DNA from: Calothrix sp. HK-06
GTDB lineage: Bacteria > Cyanobacteriota > Cyanobacteriia > Cyanobacteriales > Nostocaceae
Reading direction: 5' to 3'
NCBI RefSeq assembly: GCF_001904745.1
Contig: NZ_MRCD01000025.1
Span: forward strand, 29,296 to 93,295
DNA: 64,000 nt
The notes under the pieces were generated by a model, which searched no databases, was not told where the DNA came from, and saw only the letters and a list, made by a program, of their open reading frames with translations. Shown one piece after another: positions 61,101 to 64,000 of the stretch (position 1 is its first letter; each line of letters begins with the position of its first letter). The translations under genes and the position numbers were made by a program.

Positions 61101-62744
61101 ATGACAGATAATAGGACGCTTCTAATCGTTGACGATTCTACGGAAGACCGAAAAGTATATCGCCGATACCTTTTAAAAGACCCCCACTTTAACTATGAGA
61201 TTGTGGAGGCAGATTCAGCGGAAACTGGTTTGACGCTGTGGCAGCAGATGCAGTTCGATGTTGTTCTGCTTGATTTCTGTTTGCCAGAAATGAGCGGGTT
61301 TGAGTTTTTTCAACTTCTTGCCTCTCAAACAGTTAATAATAGACCCTGCGTAATTATGCTGACTGGTCATGGGGACGAAGTGTTAGCAGTGCAGGCAATG
61401 AAGCTTGGCGTACAAGATTATTTAGTCAAAAACAATTTAAAATCGGATGTATTGCAGTTAGCGGTTAGAAATGCAATCAAGCAATCGCACCTGCAAGCGC
61501 AGTTAAATAAAACTCTTGAACGGCAGCGCTTGATAGCAACAACAGCGTTAAGAATTCGTAAATCACTTGACTTAAAGCAAATTTTGTCTACGGCAGTTGC
61601 AGAGGTACAGCAGTTACTTCGGTGTAGTGTAGCAGTATATCAGTTCGCCCCAAATTTTTCAGTAGATAATATTACGAATTTGATTGCAGCATCTAGCGAA
61701 TCTACAATACCCCACGCTCAATTATTTGGTAGTTGTGACCAAGTTGATACTGAAGGTAACCATCATCATTGGCAATGTCAGGGTGCAATTAGCAATATTT
61801 ATGCTGCAGGAATGAAGCATCCATATGACTTAGTACAAAAGAACGGGAAAACACAAGCGAATTTAGTAATGCCCATAAATTTAAGTCACGATAGTAAGCT
61901 ATGGGGTTTGTTAGTTGCTCATCACAATGAAGAAGAGAGATTTTGGCAACCGGATGAGGTAGAAATTCTCAGCGAAGTTTCGGTGCAGTTAGCAATTGCA
62001 ATTCAGCAAGCTGAATTACTAGCTCAAACTCAGGCATCACTTACAAAAGAAAAGCAGTTGAATAACTTTAAGTCACAGTTTATTACTACAGTTTCTCATG
62101 AATATCGAACGCCTTTAGCTTCAGTTTTGGCGGCTGCCTCAACACTTCATAAGCATGGTGACAAGTTAGATATACTAAAGCAACAGCGTTTTTTGGAAAT
62201 TATTGAGCAAAAAGCTCGACATTTGTCAAAACTCGTTGATGACATGCTGCTAGTTAACCAAATTGAACTCGATAAAACCAAGTTTAAACCGATGCCGCTC
62301 GACTTGATGCATTTCTTTTCTGACTTGATGGAACAGCAACGTTTAGTGGTAACAGATGCTCACGAGTTAATTTTTAAAGTTAGTGGTAATGGTCATTTGT
62401 TTTGGGGAGATAAAGGACTATTACGACAAATATTTACAAATTTAGTATCAAACGCAATTAAATATTCTCCCGATGGGGGAAATATTGAGTTTCATCTAAT
62501 AGATAAAGAAACCGAAATAATATTTCATGTTAAAGATGAAGGTATTGGGATTCCCCCTAGAGAGCTAGATAACTTGTTTCAATCTTTTAGCCGTGCTAGT
62601 AATGTTGATACAATTCCAGGTACAGGTTTAGGATTATTTATTGCCAAAGCTTGCGTTGAATTGCATGAGGGTAGTATTACCCTTGATAGTCATGTCGAAC
62701 AAGGCACTGTGGTTACTGTTCGTCTGCCGAAATGTCAAAAATAG
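61101..62744 (+). CDS. Hybrid kinase REC-GAF-HisKA-HATPase
   Basis: A 547-residue protein; ATG 61101 is used, since the frame's TTG at 61071 gives a non-native prefix. Receiver about 5-125 (LLIVDDSTEDRK, VVLLDFCLPEMSGF, IMLTGHGDE, YLVKNN). The GAF (about 155-320) has QANLVMPINLSHDSKLWGLL, close to cyanobacteriochrome domains, but the bilin Cys-His is missing. HisKA: TVSHEYRTPLASVLAAASTL. HATPase: NLVSNAIKYSPDGG, VKDEGIGIP and GTGLGLFIAKACVELHEGS. Receiver-first order suggests it gets phosphate from another kinase, perhaps the phytochrome via Rcp1-like protein. Confidence 0.9.
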   Translation: MTDNRTLLIVDDSTEDRKVYRRYLLKDPHFNYEIVEADSAETGLTLWQQMQFDVVLLDFCLPEMSGFEFFQLLASQTVNNRPCVIMLTGHGDEVLAVQAMKLGVQDYLVKNNLKSDVLQLAVRNAIKQSHLQAQLNKTLERQRLIATTALRIRKSLDLKQILSTAVAEVQQLLRCSVAVYQFAPNFSVDNITNLIAASSESTIPHAQLFGSCDQVDTEGNHHHWQCQGAISNIYAAGMKHPYDLVQKNGKTQANLVMPINLSHDSKLWGLLVAHHNEEERFWQPDEVEILSEVSVQLAIAIQQAELLAQTQASLTKEKQLNNFKSQFITTVSHEYRTPLASVLAAASTLHKHGDKLDILKQQRFLEIIEQKARHLSKLVDDMLLVNQIELDKTKFKPMPLDLMHFFSDLMEQQRLVVTDAHELIFKVSGNGHLFWGDKGLLRQIFTNLVSNAIKYSPDGGNIEFHLIDKETEIIFHVKDEGIGIPPRELDNLFQSFSRASNVDTIPGTGLGLFIAKACVELHEGSITLDSHVEQGTVVTVRLPKCQK

Positions 62745-62757
62745 CCCATAATTATAC

Positions 62758-62787
62758 TGTAAAGACTAAACATGTTTAGTCTCTACA
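62758..62787. repeat. TGTAAAGAC/GTCTCTACA palindrome, copy 5
   Basis: TGTAAAGACTAAACA and TGTTTAGTCTCTACA, one mismatch, between converging genes after the kinase at 61101. Likely a two-way terminator. Confidence 0.75.
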
Positions 62788-62822
62788 ACACGACACACTA
62801 TATTACATTATTATTAATTATA

Positions 62823-63584
62823 TTATTTTTGGATTTCTTCTCGCAGTTGTTCTAAATCAACATAACTATCAGCGACATCAATTAAACTTTCGCTTGTCAT
62901 AGAACTTAAACTTACTACTTCTACCTGTACACCTTGGTATGCAACAGCGTTGACTGCATAAGCTAAATCACCATCACCACTTAACAAAATTAAAGTATCA
63001 CAATATTTAGCTAAGGTCAGCATATCTACTGTTATTTCTACGTCCATATTAGCTTTTTTGGAGCCATCAGGAAGATACACTAATTCCTTTGTAAATACAC
63101 GATACCCGTTCCGGCGCATCCATAATAAAAACCCTTGCTGCTTTTCATTGCCATTATCAACAGGAGTGTAAAAATAAGCACGTAAAAGCTGACGCTGTTT
63201 AACTAGACAACGCAGAAGCTTAGTATAGTCAATTTCTAAATTCAGGTGCATTGCCGCGTAAAACAGGTTTGCCCCATCTATAAATATTGCTACCTTTTCT
63301 TCACTTGCCGAACCGCTTGACCTAGACATGCGACGCTCGCGTCTTAATACTGCTGGAAAATTTTCAGCATTATTCAGTCCGATAATTCCAGGCATAATCG
63401 AATCTTCCATAGCCGACGCTGCGCGAACTTTTGGGTAACCAACTTCATGCTTTATATTACTTGTAATCTCTGCATGACTCTCAATCTTTGATTCAATCTC
63501 TGAATAAGGCACCATTTGCTGCGCGGTTGACTCTACTTTCAAAGGTAACTTTTTATTATTCCGAGGTTGTGGAAGCAACTGCAT
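62823..63584 (-). CDS. NYN-domain (LabA/DUF88-like) protein
   Basis: A 253-residue protein. The N-terminal 90 residues are polar and probably disordered. The NYN domain (about 97-250) has VAIFIDGANLFYAAMHLN (D103), KANMDVEITVDMLTLAKYCD and LILLSGDGDLAYAVNAVAY, acidic residues of the PIN/NYN nuclease fold. LabA in Synechococcus is a circadian output regulator; other NYN proteins cut RNA. Which applies here is unknown. It converges on the kinase at 61101. Confidence 0.88.
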   Translation of the reverse strand: MQLLPQPRNNKKLPLKVESTAQQMVPYSEIESKIESHAEITSNIKHEVGYPKVRAASAMEDSIMPGIIGLNNAENFPAVLRRERRMSRSSGSASEEKVAIFIDGANLFYAAMHLNLEIDYTKLLRCLVKQRQLLRAYFYTPVDNGNEKQQGFLLWMRRNGYRVFTKELVYLPDGSKKANMDVEITVDMLTLAKYCDTLILLSGDGDLAYAVNAVAYQGVQVEVVSLSSMTSESLIDVADSYVDLEQLREEIQK

Positions 63585-64000
63585 AATCTTGATTGACGCT
63601 CCTAGGCGTATATTTTTTCACTATGAGCAAACGGCAATGGTGTAACTATAGCAGTTACGAGCAGCCTTCGCTCCAATTGACTCGCAGGCGCCAAAACTAT
63701 ACTCAAAGCCGGAGGGCTTTTAGCTAATAGCTAATGGCTAATAGCGATTTCATTCATTTTATTTCTCAACCGCTCACAGTATACTAAGTCAATCTTACTG
63801 GAGCTACAACAAACACATTGATTAACATAACGTGATAATTTTATATTTTCTTTATTTTTGACTATTTTTTCGCAAAATTACTGTAACTGTCGCAAAAAAC
63901 ACAAAACTTTTAATTCTTTTTTTACATAAAAATTTTTTATTTTCTTTACAACCATAAAAAATCAAGCTACATGCTTGATGATATCATGTTACAGCTATTT
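63585..64000. other. 416-base terminal region without a gene
   Basis: It contains AAGCCggagGGCTTTT followed by TAGCTAA heptamer-like units (about 63706-63745), GGCGCC at 63687, and an ATCAAGC/GCTTGAT hairpin at about 63961-63979. The rest is very AT-rich. It would include the promoter of the NYN gene. Confidence 0.5.

Overview
The window looks like chromosomal DNA of a filamentous, probably heterocyst-forming (Nostocales-type) cyanobacterium. It is AT-rich and carries a 2-methyl-6-phytyl/solanyl-benzoquinone methyltransferase (plastoquinone/tocopherol pathway), a phytochrome operon, a cyanobacteriochrome kinase, an SLH/OprB porin, cyanobacterial-type gshA and many heptameric and palindromic intergenic repeats. 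There is no CRISPR array, prophage or intact insertion sequence. The usual cyanobacterial palindrome GCGATCGC was not found; instead GGCGCC occurs about 77 times (about 4 expected), as if it were an alternate highly iterated palindrome.

Layout. 170-2506: Rrf2-type regulator, cbiB, pyrR and a small membrane protein. 2635-11544 (minus): four two-component genes, including two paralogous hybrid kinases with different N-terminal sensors, a single-domain receiver, and a multi-sensor kinase whose second GAF domain has the two cysteines of a DXCF cyanobacteriochrome. 12109-13590: moaE, then a yybP-ykoY (Mn2+) riboswitch in front of a TMEM165/GDT1-family exporter; the leader can form three mutually exclusive helices ending at the ribosome binding site. 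13706-14509: glycosyltransferase-like pseudogene with two in-frame TAA codons. 14573-19989: TPR protein, basic-tailed conserved protein, DUF39 protein, pentapeptide-repeat protein. 19986-24686: RND pump and its membrane-fusion partner. 25348-32591: HD protein, peptide ABC permease, LapA-domain protein, Cas4-like nuclease, unknown 429-residue protein, propeller-transglutaminase fusion. 32907-39917: Ca2+-type P-ATPase, recF (with an insertion resembling the intergenic heptamer repeats), unknown protein, PEP-synthase-like protein. 39977-46399: baeRF/Balon-like protein, DUF1361 protein, exported proline-rich protein with a 24-bp tandem array, SLH porin, Hsp20. 46486-49448: quinone methyltransferase, two unknown proteins, tRNA-Met. 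49645-56648: LysM/M23 peptidase, trmL, gshA, deacetylase, MscS channel. 56699-57028: broken HPt gene. 57406-62744: FHA protein, phytochrome, Rcp1-like receiver and hybrid kinase in one probable operon. 62823-63584: NYN-domain protein.

Themes. Light and environmental signalling is heavily represented (five histidine-kinase genes, two stand-alone receivers, one decayed HPt), along with metal and envelope homeostasis. Several palindromic or heptameric repeat families sit at gene ends, and three genes take their last codons or stop codon from a repeat. All identifications come from reading the sequence and recalled family motifs; no database search was run.
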